From Microbispora oryzae (GTDB taxonomy: Bacteria > Actinomycetota > Actinomycetes > Streptosporangiales > Streptosporangiaceae), in the NCBI RefSeq assembly GCF_017896165.1, contig NZ_JAFCNB010000016.1:118493-182492 (forward strand): DNA of 64,000 nt. The letters are read 5' to 3'. The notes beneath the pieces were generated by a model. It worked only from the letters and a program-made list of their open reading frames with translations, was not told the DNA's origin and did not search any database. The position numbers were made by a program, and so were the translations under genes. Below are positions 48,140-57,039 of the stretch, piece by piece. The number at the start of each line of letters is the position of its first letter. The stretch's first letter is position 1.

Positions 48140-50182
48140 GTGTCCAAGGTGACGGATCTTGTCAAGCGGCTCCTCGTGGGGCGCGCTCTCCGGAGTACGC
48201 AGCTCCACCACCAGCTGCTGCCCAAACGCGTGGCGCTGCCCGTCTTCGCCAGTGACGCGCTGTCCTCGGTGGCCTACGCGCCACAGGAGATCCTGGTCAT
48301 CCTGTCGCTCGCGGGCGCGAGCTTCTACAGTTTCTCCCCGTGGGTCGCGGCGGCCGTCGTGCTCGTCATGCTCGTCGTCGTCGCGTCGTACCGGCAGAAC
48401 GTGCACGCGTACCCGAGCGGCGGCGGCGACTACGAGGTGGCCACCACGAACCTCGGGCCGACCGCCGGCCTGACGGTCGCCAGCGCGCTGCTCGTCGACT
48501 ACGTGCTCACCGTCGCGGTCTCCGTCGCCAACGGAGCCGACTACGTCGGCGCGACGATCCCGTTCGTGGCCGAGCACCGGGCCGTGGTGGCGATCGCCAT
48601 CGTCATCCTGCTGACGATCATGAACCTCCGCGGCATCCGCGAGTCGGGGGTCGCGTTCGCCGTGCCGACGTATGCCTTCATGGCGGCGGTCATCGGCATG
48701 ATCCTGTGGGGTCTGTTCCGGCTGATCGCGCTCGGCGACGAGCTGCGCGCGCCGACCGCCGACTACAAGATCATCGCCGAGCAGGCCGACATCGGCGGGC
48801 TGGCGCTGTCCTTCCTGGTGCTCCGGGCGTTCTCGTCCGGGTGCGCCGCCCTCACCGGTGTGGAGGCGATCAGCAACGGTGTGCCCGCGTTCCGCAAGCC
48901 CAAGAGCAAGAACGCCGCCACGACGCTGCTCATGATGGGCCTCATCGCCGTCACCATGTTCAGCGGGATCATCTTCCTCGGCCTGAAGTCAGGGGTGAAG
49001 GTCACCGACCCCGCGTTCGTCGCCCAGGGCATCATCATCAACGGGCATCCGGCCGGGCCGGACTACTACCAGCAGCCGATCATCGCGCAGGTCGCGTCGG
49101 CCGTCTTCGGTGACGGCTCCGTCCTGTTCGTCGCGATCGCCGCGGTGACGGCCCTCATCCTGTTCCTGGCGGCCAACACCGCCTTCAACGGGTTCCCCGT
49201 GCTCGGCTCGATCCTGGCCCAGGACCGCTACCTGCCCCGGCAGCTGCACACCCGGGGCGACCGCCTGGCCTTCAGCAACGGCATCGGGATCCTCGCGGCC
49301 GGCGCCTGCCTGCTCATCTGGGCCTTCGACGCCGATGTGAGCAAGTTGCTCAACCTTTACATCGTGGGCGTCTTCGTCTCGTTCACCCTCAGCCAGATCG
49401 GCATGGTGCGCCACTGGACGCGTCACCTGCGGACCGAGACCGACCCCAAGACGCGGTTCCACATGATGCGCTCCCGGGTGATCAACGGCATCGGCGCGAT
49501 CATGACGGGCGTCGTCCTCGTCGTCGTGCTCGCCACCAAGTTCACCCACGGCGCCTACATCGTCTGCATCGCCATGCCCGTCCTCTTCCTGATGATGAAG
49601 GGCATCCGGCACCACTACGACCGGGTGGCCGCGGAGCTCTCCGCGCCGGAGGAGGGCGAGGCCGACGAGTCGATGCTGCCCGCCCGCAACCACGCCATCG
49701 TGCTGGTCTCGAAGATCCACAAGCCCACGCTGCGCGCGCTCGCGTACGCCAGGGCGACCCGGCCGTCCAGCCTTGAGGCGGTCACCGTCAGCGTCGACTC
49801 CGACGAGGCCGCCCGGCTCCAGGAGGAGTGGGACCGCAGGGGCATCCAGGTGCCGCTGAAGATCCTCGACTCTCCGTACCGCGAGATCACCGGCCCGATC
49901 CTCGACTATGTCAAGTCCCTCAGGCGCCGGTCGCCGCGCGACGTCGTGACCGTCTACATCCCCGAGTACGTGGTCGGCCGCTGGTGGGAACACCTGCTGC
50001 ACAACCAGAGCGCCCTGCGGCTCAAGGGCCGGCTGCTCTTCAAACCGGGGGTCATGGTGACGAGCGTGCCCTGGCAGCTCGCCTCCTCCGACCGACTCAA
50101 GCGGCGCCGTGACCCGGTCACGGCCGGCGCCGTCCGCCGTCCGCAGCGTCACCCCGCGCCGGACCAGCAGGTAAAGGCATGA
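48140..50182 (+). CDS. APC-superfamily permease, KimA-like
   Basis: 680 residues, GTG start. About 12 membrane segments in the first ~460 residues, with the conserved SDALSSVAYAPQE and SGGGDYEVATTNLG of the APC/KUP group and TGVEAISNGVPAF. The last ~200 residues are a cytoplasmic alpha/beta domain (SSLEAVTVSVDSDEAA) as in the potassium importer KimA. Being divergent from two TrkA-like regulators, K+ uptake is the best guess, but an amino-acid substrate is not excluded. Counterpart of Rv2690c. Confidence 0.85.
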   Translation: MSKVTDLVKRLLVGRALRSTQLHHQLLPKRVALPVFASDALSSVAYAPQEILVILSLAGASFYSFSPWVAAAVVLVMLVVVASYRQNVHAYPSGGGDYEVATTNLGPTAGLTVASALLVDYVLTVAVSVANGADYVGATIPFVAEHRAVVAIAIVILLTIMNLRGIRESGVAFAVPTYAFMAAVIGMILWGLFRLIALGDELRAPTADYKIIAEQADIGGLALSFLVLRAFSSGCAALTGVEAISNGVPAFRKPKSKNAATTLLMMGLIAVTMFSGIIFLGLKSGVKVTDPAFVAQGIIINGHPAGPDYYQQPIIAQVASAVFGDGSVLFVAIAAVTALILFLAANTAFNGFPVLGSILAQDRYLPRQLHTRGDRLAFSNGIGILAAGACLLIWAFDADVSKLLNLYIVGVFVSFTLSQIGMVRHWTRHLRTETDPKTRFHMMRSRVINGIGAIMTGVVLVVVLATKFTHGAYIVCIAMPVLFLMMKGIRHHYDRVAAELSAPEEGEADESMLPARNHAIVLVSKIHKPTLRALAYARATRPSSLEAVTVSVDSDEAARLQEEWDRRGIQVPLKILDSPYREITGPILDYVKSLRRRSPRDVVTVYIPEYVVGRWWEHLLHNQSALRLKGRLLFKPGVMVTSVPWQLASSDRLKRRRDPVTAGAVRRPQRHPAPDQQVKA

Positions 50183-51474
50183 TGAGACCCATGCGTGACT
50201 CATATCCGCCCGACGGCGGCGAACATATCTCCTCCCAGGTGGAGCTCACCGTCGGCCCGGTCGCCAACGGCGGCTGGTGCGTCGCCCGGCACGACGGCCG
50301 GGTCGTCTTCGTCCGGCACGCCCTTCCCGGCGAGCGGGTGGTGGCCCGGATCACCGAGGAGACCGCCCGCTTCCTCCGCGCGGACGCCGTGGAGATCCTG
50401 GAGCCGTCGGCCGACCGGGTGACGCCGCCCTGTCCCTACGCGGGTCCCGGGCGCTGCGGCGGCTGCGACTGGCAGCACGCCTCGCTCGACGCCCAGCGGC
50501 GCCTCAAGGCCGACGTGGTGGCCGAGCAGCTGCGCCGGCTGGCCGGGATCGATCGCAAGGTGGTCGTGGAGGAGGTGCCCGGCGCCCCCGACGGCCTCGG
50601 CTGGCGCACCCGCGTCCAGTTCGCCGTCGATCGCGACGGATCGGCCGGGCTGCGCCGCCACCGGTCCCACGACATCGAGCACATCGACCGGTGCCGCATC
50701 GCCCATCCCGCCGTCGAGGAGGTCGGCGCGGAACGCCACTCCTGGCGCGGCGCCGCCGCCGTCGAGGTGGTCGCCTCCTCCGGCGGCGACCACGCCGTGA
50801 TCGTCGAGCCGGCCGGTCACCGGCGGGTGGACCTGCCCGACGTCGACGCCTCCGTCCTGCTCGACGAGGGCAGGCGCGGCACCCGGGCCCTCAGCGGGCG
50901 GGCGTCCCTCATCGAGCGGGTCGGCGGACGCGACTTCCGGGTCACGGCCAGCGGTTTCTGGCAGGTCCATCCCGGCGCCGCGGCGACCCTGCTGGAGACC
51001 GTGCTCGAACTCGGCCGGCCGGAGCCGGGGGAGTGGGCGCTCGACCTCTACTGCGGCGCCGGCCTGTTCGCGGCCGGTCTCGCCGAGGCCGTCGGCCCGG
51101 ACGGAGCCGTACTCGGCATCGAGTCGGAGCCGCAGGCCGTCCAGGACGCGCGGTTCAACCTGCGCGACCTGCCCCAGGCGGCGGTCGAGCGCGGCAAGGT
51201 CGAGGAGGCGCTCGACCGGCTGGAGATCGAACGCGCCGCCCTGGTCGTCGCCGACCCGCCCCGGGCCGGTCTCGGCCGTCCGGTCGTCGACCGCGTCGCG
51301 TCCCTCGACGCCTCGCGAATCGTGTACGTGTCCTGCGACCCGGCCACGATGTCCCGCGACATCGCCTGGTTCGCCCCGTACGGCTATGAGCTGACCGACC
51401 TGCGGGCCTTCGACCAATACCCGATGACCCATCACGTGGAGTGCGTCGCGCTCCTGACGAGGTCGCCGGGCTGA
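50179..51474 (+). CDS. TrmA/RumA-family class I SAM-dependent RNA methyltransferase
   Basis: 431 residues; its ATG overlaps the permease stop (ATGA). N-terminal TRAM domain (about 15-75), iron-sulfur cysteines C85, C93, C96 (CPYAGPGRCGGC) and a later Cys near 174, then a Rossmann methyltransferase domain (LDLYCGAGLFA), VADPPRAGL and the catalytic Cys C386 in SCDPATMSRD. Methylates uridine C5 in tRNA or rRNA. Counterpart of Rv2689c, ending the conserved block. Confidence 0.93.
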   Translation: MMRPMRDSYPPDGGEHISSQVELTVGPVANGGWCVARHDGRVVFVRHALPGERVVARITEETARFLRADAVEILEPSADRVTPPCPYAGPGRCGGCDWQHASLDAQRRLKADVVAEQLRRLAGIDRKVVVEEVPGAPDGLGWRTRVQFAVDRDGSAGLRRHRSHDIEHIDRCRIAHPAVEEVGAERHSWRGAAAVEVVASSGGDHAVIVEPAGHRRVDLPDVDASVLLDEGRRGTRALSGRASLIERVGGRDFRVTASGFWQVHPGAAATLLETVLELGRPEPGEWALDLYCGAGLFAAGLAEAVGPDGAVLGIESEPQAVQDARFNLRDLPQAAVERGKVEEALDRLEIERAALVVADPPRAGLGRPVVDRVASLDASRIVYVSCDPATMSRDIAWFAPYGYELTDLRAFDQYPMTHHVECVALLTRSPG

Positions 51475-51707
51475 GAGCGGACCCGCCCCACCAGGGCGGT
51501 GTCTCCTGGCGTCTCCTGGCCTCTCCTGGGGTCCTCCGCTGTCTCCTGGTGCTCGGCTCGATCGTGGCGGACCCGGGGGCGCGGGTGGCCGTCCGCCCGG
51601 GACAGCAGGAGCGCGACGGAGATGATGGCGACCCAGAGCACGACTCCGCCCAGCGTGACGATCACCAGATGCTCCCAGGCCAGAGCGGTGAATTGGGGTG
51701 CGTACAT
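51432..51707 (-). CDS. Small single-pass membrane protein
   Basis: 91 residues. Residues about 14-36 (LVIVTLGGVVLWVAIISVALLL) form one membrane segment; the rest is a charged, disordered tail. The ATG has GGAAGGAAG seven nt upstream, good support that it is real. Its 3' end overlaps the methyltransferase gene by 43 bp in opposite orientation. The tail is encoded over four near-copies of CCAGGAGA. Confidence 0.6.
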   Translation of the reverse strand: MYAPQFTALAWEHLVIVTLGGVVLWVAIISVALLLSRADGHPRPRVRHDRAEHQETAEDPRRGQETPGDTALVGRVRSQPGDLVRSATHST

Positions 51708-51909
51708 GGCGGGTCTTCCTTCCGTTGCGCCGCCGGTCGAGGGCTCGTTCGGCGACGGCCGGCCATATGGTCCATGGTGCGACGGCCACCCCTAGAGACG
51801 AAAGATTCCAGCCTGGGGGCGATTCTGCTGGGTGCGGCCGTACCGGGCGTGCGGAACATGGATTGGGCGTTCCGGGGTGTGACACACCCACCCTGCGGCG
51901 GTGGAGCCG

Positions 51910-53079
51910 TCAGCCCCCGGCGGGTGCGGGGACGGAAGTGGGGACGGGTGCGGCCAGCGCCTCGACGACGCCCGGGGCCGGGTCCGCGCCGCGGAGCGAC
52001 AGCCAGCACAGTCCGTTCCGCGCGGCGAACGCCGCCAGCCGCCTGGCCTGCGCGAGATCGAGGTCGGCCGGGGTGGCCAGCACCGGCGTGAGGGCCAGGC
52101 GCCGCCAGGCCTCGGCCGCGCCGATGCCAAGCGCGTCTTCGAGCTGCCGGTGGGCGGCCCGCGCGGTCGCGGCGAGGCGGCGGAGGTTGTCCTTCGAACC
52201 GGGGGCGAACGGCACGAGCAGGTTGACGGCGCGGATGTCGGCGCCGGCCTCCCGGGTGGTGCCGAGCATGCCCGTGTCCGCGGGGGCCAGGCCGTACGGG
52301 GTCGCGGGCAGGGTGAACGTGAGGCCGAACGGGCGTCCGGCCGCCCGCGCCTCCCGCTGCACCGCGATGATCGCGGCGGCGCGGCGGAGCGTGACCGCGG
52401 TCGCGTCCGGTGCGCGCGGCTCGAAGTCGACACCACCCGGCCGGACCGCCTCGATCGCGGTGCGATAGGCGGCGGCCAGGCGGCCGCCGGTCCGGCAGGT
52501 CTGCGCCGGCTCGGCGCCGGCGGGGCCGCCGAACGCCAGGGTGATGTCGCGGCCGGGCACGCCCAGCCGCCGCACGCGGGCCGTCACGGGCTCGCTTGTC
52601 CGGGGGAGCCCGCTCCACCGCGGGGAACAGCCGTCCGGGCCGGCGACGAGATGGCCGACCGTGTAGGCCGCGGGGCCGGGGGCGCGGAGATCGTCCGGAC
52701 CGGGACCGGCGGAGCGCGCCGCCGGACGCCCGTCGAGGTGCCCGTCGAGGTGCCCGTCCGGGTGTCCGGGCAGGCGCCCGGACAGGTGTTCGGCCTCCAC
52801 GAATGCCACGTAGCGCCGTCGCGCCGCCTGATCCAGCGGGACGGGCGTCGTCCGGTGGCCCGCCGGCCGCGGGTCGCCGGAGGGGCCCGGCGTCATGTTC
52901 TGGCGCGCGGCGACCAGCGTTCCGGTCGGGGACGGCCGCGCGGCGCCGGCCCAGCCGGGCGGGGCGGCCGGCAGCAGCCACAGGGCCAGGCCGGTGGCGG
53001 ACACGAGCGCCACGGCCGCGACGAGCACGAGAAACCCCGGCGGGTTTCCCGGATCACGGGCGTGACGTGCCGCGTCCAC
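51910..53079 (-). CDS. Membrane-anchored GH18 (chitinase-like) fold protein, degenerate
   Basis: 389 residues from a GTG preceded by GGGAG. Anchor helix at about 17-40, then a Pro/His/Asp-rich spacer with short GHLDGHLDG repeats, and from about 130 on a TIM-barrel-like GH18 region: DITLAFGGPAGAE, GGVDFEPRAP, LTFTLPATPYGL and a DLDLAQARRLAAFAARNGLCWLSL end. The family's catalytic D-x-x-D-x-D-x-E motif is reduced to VDFEP, so hydrolysis is doubtful; binding of a polysaccharide is more likely. Confidence 0.75.
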   Translation of the reverse strand: MDAARHARDPGNPPGFLVLVAAVALVSATGLALWLLPAAPPGWAGAARPSPTGTLVAARQNMTPGPSGDPRPAGHRTTPVPLDQAARRRYVAFVEAEHLSGRLPGHPDGHLDGHLDGRPAARSAGPGPDDLRAPGPAAYTVGHLVAGPDGCSPRWSGLPRTSEPVTARVRRLGVPGRDITLAFGGPAGAEPAQTCRTGGRLAAAYRTAIEAVRPGGVDFEPRAPDATAVTLRRAAAIIAVQREARAAGRPFGLTFTLPATPYGLAPADTGMLGTTREAGADIRAVNLLVPFAPGSKDNLRRLAATARAAHRQLEDALGIGAAEAWRRLALTPVLATPADLDLAQARRLAAFAARNGLCWLSLRGADPAPGVVEALAAPVPTSVPAPAGG

Positions 53080-53173
53080 CAGCTGATCACTCCCAGTCGT
53101 CTCGCCGCTACTGTGCGCACAGACGCGTCGCACTGTAGCAACCGGCCGGACCGCCGGGGGCGATAATGGACAA

Positions 53174-54091
53174 ATGAAATTGAGGATCTTCACGGAGCCC
53201 CAGCAGGGCGCGACCTACGACGACCTGCTGCGGGTCGCCCAGGCGGCGGAGCGGCTCGGTTTCGACGCGTTCTTTCGGTCGGACCATTACGAGCGCATCG
53301 GCGCGGGGGAGCCCGGCCCCGGCTCCACCGACGCCTGGGTGACGCTCGCCGGGCTGGCGCGGGAGACGTCGCGGATCCGCCTGGGGACTCTGGTGAGCCC
53401 GGTGACCTTCCGCCTGCCCGGCCCGCTCGCGATCAGTGTCGCGGGGGTCGACCAGATGAGCGGGGGACGGGTGGAGCTCGGCCTCGGCACCGGCTGGTTC
53501 GAGCAGGAGCACCGGGCGTACGGCATTCCCTTCCCGCCGGTGGCCGAGCGGTTCGAACGCCTGGAGGAGCAGCTCGAAATCGTCACGGGCCTGTGGGCGG
53601 CGCAGAAGACGTTCTCCTACGAGAGCGCCCACTACCGCCTGTCCGAGTCGCCCGCCCTGCCCAAGCCGGTGCAGCGGCCGCGTCCGCCGATCATCATGGG
53701 CGGCACCGGCGCTCGCCGCACCCCGCGCCTCGTGGCGAGGTTCGCGGACGAGTACAACGTGCCGTTCCGCGGCCTGGATGAGACGGGCGCGGCGTTCGAG
53801 CGGGTGAAGAGGGCGTGCGAGGAGGCCGGGCGGGAGCGGATCATCCTGTCCGTCGCCCAGACGGTGTGCGCGGGCGCCGACGAGGCCGAGGTGGCACGCC
53901 GGGCCGAGGCGATCGGCCAGGACGCGGCGCAGGCGCGCCGGGAGGGCCTGGGCGGCACCCCGCAGGAGATCCTCGACAAGATCGGCCGGTACGCCGAACT
54001 CGGCATCGAGCGGGTCTACCTCCAGGTGCTCGACCTCGGCGACCTCGACCACCTGGAGCTGCTCGCGGCCGAGGTCATGCCGCACGTCTGA
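53174..54091 (+). CDS. F420-dependent LLM-class oxidoreductase
   Basis: 305 residues with the luciferase-like TIM-barrel pattern: LLRVAQAAERLGFDAFFRSDHY, RIRLGTLVSPVTFRLPG, RVELGLGTGWFEQEHRAYGIPFPP and RPPIIMGGTGARRTPRLVARFADEYN. The LLM_F420 subgroup uses deazaflavin F420, present in many actinomycetes; FMN use cannot be excluded. It is divergent from the GH18-like gene with 94 bp between. Substrate unknown. Confidence 0.92.
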   Translation: MKLRIFTEPQQGATYDDLLRVAQAAERLGFDAFFRSDHYERIGAGEPGPGSTDAWVTLAGLARETSRIRLGTLVSPVTFRLPGPLAISVAGVDQMSGGRVELGLGTGWFEQEHRAYGIPFPPVAERFERLEEQLEIVTGLWAAQKTFSYESAHYRLSESPALPKPVQRPRPPIIMGGTGARRTPRLVARFADEYNVPFRGLDETGAAFERVKRACEEAGRERIILSVAQTVCAGADEAEVARRAEAIGQDAAQARREGLGGTPQEILDKIGRYAELGIERVYLQVLDLGDLDHLELLAAEVMPHV

Positions 54092-54239
54092 TTCGGGTGG
54101 CGCCCGTTGCGCCGGTCCCCGCCCGCCCCGCCCGCCCCGCCCGGTCGAGAAGGGCGGGACGGGCCAGGACGGCCGGCCGGCCTCCGGGCCGTCGCGGCCG
54201 TTGTGGCCGGACGGCCCGGAGATCCGGGCGACGCGGGAT

Positions 54240-54854
54240 TCAGGACGGGATGCGGCTGACCGCCGGCGGGGGCAGCTGGGCGACCACCCGGTCGTGGTAG
54301 GCGACGACGTCCTCGGCCCGCTCGTACAGGTCGGCGACGCTCAGGGCGCACGGCTCGATCACGGCCGGATCGGTGATGCGCCGGCCGCCGGTGTGGGCGC
54401 CGATGTCGTCGTAGAGGACCTCGTACATCAGGTCGCGATCGAGGATCAGCAGCTCCGGCAGCGGCGCGGAGCGCTCCAGGTGACGCACCGCCTCCACCGG
54501 CAGCACCCGGACGCGTTCGCCCGCGCGGCTGCGCGCCACGAGCAGGACGATCTCCCACTGCAGGTACGGCGTCAGCGGCTCCGCGGCGATGCGCAGGCGG
54601 CGCAGCTCGGCGCGGGGCGGCAGGTCGTCGGTGTAGCGGGTCCGCGCGATGAGGTCGACGGCACGGTGCCAGTCACCGTTCATCATGGCCGTCCAGCTGG
54701 GGACGTCGGGCTCGTGGAAGTGCTGGCCGCGCTCCAGCTTCCACACGGCGCCCTCCACCCGCCTGAGGCGTCGGTAGAACTCGGCGCGGTAGTCCGCCGC
54801 GGGAAGTGTCACTCCCGCGGCCTGTCTGACGTGCTCGAACGCCTCTCCGGGCAT
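54240..54854 (-). CDS. Hypothetical protein, possibly DUF6879-like
   Basis: 204 residues, soluble, rich in Arg and Leu. Features such as VEGAVWKLERGQHFHEP near residue 33, HLERSAPLPELLILDRDLMYEVLYDD and a C-terminal DRVVAQLP resemble actinomycete proteins that accompany helix-turn-helix regulators (DUF6879), but no such regulator is next to it. The assignment is weak. GAGG before the ATG supports the start. Confidence 0.65.
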   Translation of the reverse strand: MPGEAFEHVRQAAGVTLPAADYRAEFYRRLRRVEGAVWKLERGQHFHEPDVPSWTAMMNGDWHRAVDLIARTRYTDDLPPRAELRRLRIAAEPLTPYLQWEIVLLVARSRAGERVRVLPVEAVRHLERSAPLPELLILDRDLMYEVLYDDIGAHTGGRRITDPAVIEPCALSVADLYERAEDVVAYHDRVVAQLPPPAVSRIPS

Positions 54855-55184
54855 GGGGCCTCCTTAGGCCTTCAGCGGAAATCGCGAAGTACGCACGTCA
54901 GGCCCTGCCCGGATCGTGACCCTGGCGTGCTCGGTCTCGCCGCCCACGGCTGGTCGTGCCGGTCGGTCCGGCACGGCATGCCGCGGACGGAGGTGTCGGT
55001 CTTGTCGCCTCCTCCTGGGATCGCGTCGCGGCCGGTGCCCGGGCGGCGGGCTCCCCGTTGGCGACAGGTCGATGTTTCGCCGAGCCCGACGCCCGGTCAA
55101 GACCCAAATCTGCCTCCGCCCCCTGCGGTGCGCGGGTGACCTCGCCGCCGGGTCTCCGCGACCGCGGGCACGAACCGGTTCGAG
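54855..55184. other. 330-bp gap without a gene
   Basis: GC-rich, with no ribosome site at any start and no convincing RNA gene. It is the upstream region of the minus-strand hypothetical gene and the 3' side of the DUF1707 gene; I see no further structure in it. Confidence 0.6.
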
Positions 55185-55763
55185 TCAGCGCCGGCGAGGG
55201 CCGTACGGGCCGCCGCGCCACCGCGTGCGGTCGCGTCGGCGTCGGCCCAGGTGAAACACGCTTCCGATGATCCAGACGATGAACATCACCTTCAGTACGG
55301 CGAAGACGGGCCACGCGCCCGACACGAGCGCGATCAACAGCAGGATCGCCAGCGGGATGAGGGGGAACGGGCCGAGGCGGCGGTGCGGCCGGGCCATTCC
55401 GCGGCGTGCGGCGGCGGCGTGCCAGCCCCAGGTACCGAGATCGCCGTGCCGCCCGTCCGGGGGAGCTTCCCAGCCGGGCCCGTACTGCGGGGAGACGTAG
55501 GGCGGCGCGGGGGGCCGCGGCGCGCTCCCGGGGCCACCGGCGGGCGCATGGTACGGGCCGCGCCAGGACGCCGAGCCGTCGGCGCCCGGCAGGTCGGCCG
55601 TGACCCGTCGCAGCTCGCCCGCGGTGCGGGCCGACAGGGCGGCCTCCAGGCGCTCGTCGAGCTCCTCACGGGTGAGCCGGCCCTGCGCGAACGCCTCGTG
55701 CAGCAGGGCCGTCACCTCGTCGCGCTCCCTGTCGCCGATCCGCAGGTCGTCGGGAGAGGGCAT
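55185..55763 (-). CDS. DUF1707 domain membrane protein
   Basis: 192 residues. The N-terminal DUF1707 (about 1-62) reads RIGDRERDEVTALLHEAFAQGRLTREELDERLEAAL, a helical module that often precedes membrane helices. A Pro/Gly-rich spacer leads to two membrane segments (about 130-175) and an Arg-rich end. Starts 4 bp after the stop of the PadR gene, so the two are co-transcribed and probably co-regulated. Confidence 0.9.
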   Translation of the reverse strand: MPSPDDLRIGDRERDEVTALLHEAFAQGRLTREELDERLEAALSARTAGELRRVTADLPGADGSASWRGPYHAPAGGPGSAPRPPAPPYVSPQYGPGWEAPPDGRHGDLGTWGWHAAAARRGMARPHRRLGPFPLIPLAILLLIALVSGAWPVFAVLKVMFIVWIIGSVFHLGRRRRDRTRWRGGPYGPRRR

Positions 55764-55767
55764 CGGT

Positions 55768-56499
55768 CTACTCCTCCTCGGCCGGGTCGCCGTCGGCGAG
55801 GATCCGGTAGAGCTGGCGGCGGGTCTCGGTCAGCACCTGCTTGGCCTGCCTGATCTGGCCGTCGGTGCCGCTCTGGGCGAGCTGGAACAGGGCCGACGCC
55901 GCCTGGCGGGACAGGCCGAACAGCTCGTAGACGTTCTCGCCGATGTCCGGCGTCATGTCCTCCCAGGGCGCCCGCAGCTCGTTCTCGTGCGCCGACACGT
56001 AGTCGCGGCCGGCGTCGGTGAGCTGGAAGGTCTTGCGCCCGTCGCTCTCCTCGGCGCGGACCAGCCCCTCGTCGGTCAGCTGCTGCAGCGCCGGGTAGAC
56101 GGCGCCGGGGCTCGGCTTCCAGCCGCCCTGGCTGCGCTCGGCGATCTCCTGGATGATCTGGTAGCCGTTGCGCGGCTCCTCGGCCAGCAGGACGAGGATC
56201 GCGGCCCGAACGTCACCGCGCTTGGCCTTGCGCGTCCCGCCGAATCCCCGGCCGAACCGGCCGCCGCCCGGCCCCATCGGCCCGAACGGGCCGAACGGTC
56301 CACCCGGGCCGAAGCCCGGCCACGGCCCGCGCCCCCGGTGACCCCTGTGCCGGTGTTCGTGCGGCGTCTCGCCGTGCTCGTGCTCCTGCTGCCACATCTC
56401 GGCTCCCTTCAGCAAGGCCGCGCGCAGCGCCCGTCTCATGTCCCGGTGCATCTCGTGGGCGTGGGCCCAGGGCCCGCCCATGCTGTACGTCGAACTCAT
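55768..56499 (-). CDS. PadR-family transcriptional regulator
   Basis: 243 residues from the ATG with GAAGGAG eight nt upstream (an earlier ATG is too close to it). The first ~100 residues are rich in His, Gly, Pro and Phe (HEHGETPHEHRHRGHRG, then GPGGPFGPFG), possibly metal-binding; this is followed by the PadR winged helix (RAAILVLLAEEPRNGYQIIQEIAERS, AVYPALQQLTDEGLV) and a C-terminal dimer domain. It likely represses its own DUF1707 operon through the palindrome just upstream. Confidence 0.92.
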   Translation of the reverse strand: MSSTYSMGGPWAHAHEMHRDMRRALRAALLKGAEMWQQEHEHGETPHEHRHRGHRGRGPWPGFGPGGPFGPFGPMGPGGGRFGRGFGGTRKAKRGDVRAAILVLLAEEPRNGYQIIQEIAERSQGGWKPSPGAVYPALQQLTDEGLVRAEESDGRKTFQLTDAGRDYVSAHENELRAPWEDMTPDIGENVYELFGLSRQAASALFQLAQSGTDGQIRQAKQVLTETRRQLYRILADGDPAEEE

Positions 56500-56556
56500 C
56501 GGCATGACTCCTTCGCTGCCTACCTGACTGTCTACGATCTGTTCTCGATGCTTCAA

Positions 56557-56566
56557 CGATATATCG
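56557..56566. promoter_or_regulatory. Candidate PadR operator
   Basis: CGATATATCG, a perfect 10-bp palindrome in an AT-rich patch 58 bp upstream of the PadR start. TATCG/CGATA boxes are typical of autoregulatory sites in this type of PadR operon. Confidence 0.5.
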
Positions 56567-56570
56567 CTAC

Positions 56571-57039
56571 TGTTCCAAGAACAAGACCGGGGAAGGAATT
56601 CCAGGGTTCGGGGACGTCCGTCCCCCGCGGTGGTCTTGAATGGGGGACGAACCGGCCGCGGCCCGGGTTCCCCGGCCGCCCCCGCCCCTCTTGGCCCGCC
56701 TCGCTCGCCGCCCGCCCGCTTGACCCGGGCGAGGGGTGGGTATGGCCCTAGCCGGTGCTCCGGATGCCGGGGACGTGACGCAGCTCACGCAAACATGTCC
56801 CTGACTCGGGGAACATGCTCCCGGTCCCTGGCGTTTTCTCCCACGAAGACGGGATTGTTCTGCTCTGAGAGGGCTGGGGGGTGCTCTTGGAGCGGGACGA
56901 TCCCGTCTTTTTGTGCATTCCCCCCGATTTGGGGGCAAGAACGTGCCCGCCGAAGGGCGACACATCCCTGGCCCCTGAGACCGCTTCGCGGATTTTGTCG
57001 GGGCTTTGCCGTAGCATGTGCAGCCGTGATCTTGTCATG
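56571..57039 (+). other. 469-bp structured non-coding region upstream of the YdjM-type gene
   Basis: No gene is supported. It contains an inverted repeat CATGTCCC...GGGAACATG (56794-56816), a long 10-bp stem AAGACGGGAT...ATCCCGTCTT followed by a short T tract (56846-56912), and CCCCC-GATTT-GGGGG (56921-56935). It could be a regulated leader or a small RNA; the last part directly precedes the hydrolase start. Confidence 0.5.
56846..56912 (+). terminator. T-tailed hairpin in the YdjM-type leader
   Basis: A perfect 10-bp outer stem with a 44-nt interior that holds smaller stems, then CTTTTT. T-tailed terminators are rare at this GC, which suggests a deliberate attenuator or the end of a short upstream transcript. 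Confidence 0.5.

Noticed and set aside
54855..55184. Possible small genes in the DUF1707 flank
   Set aside because: All open frames there lack ribosome sites and have shadow-like composition.
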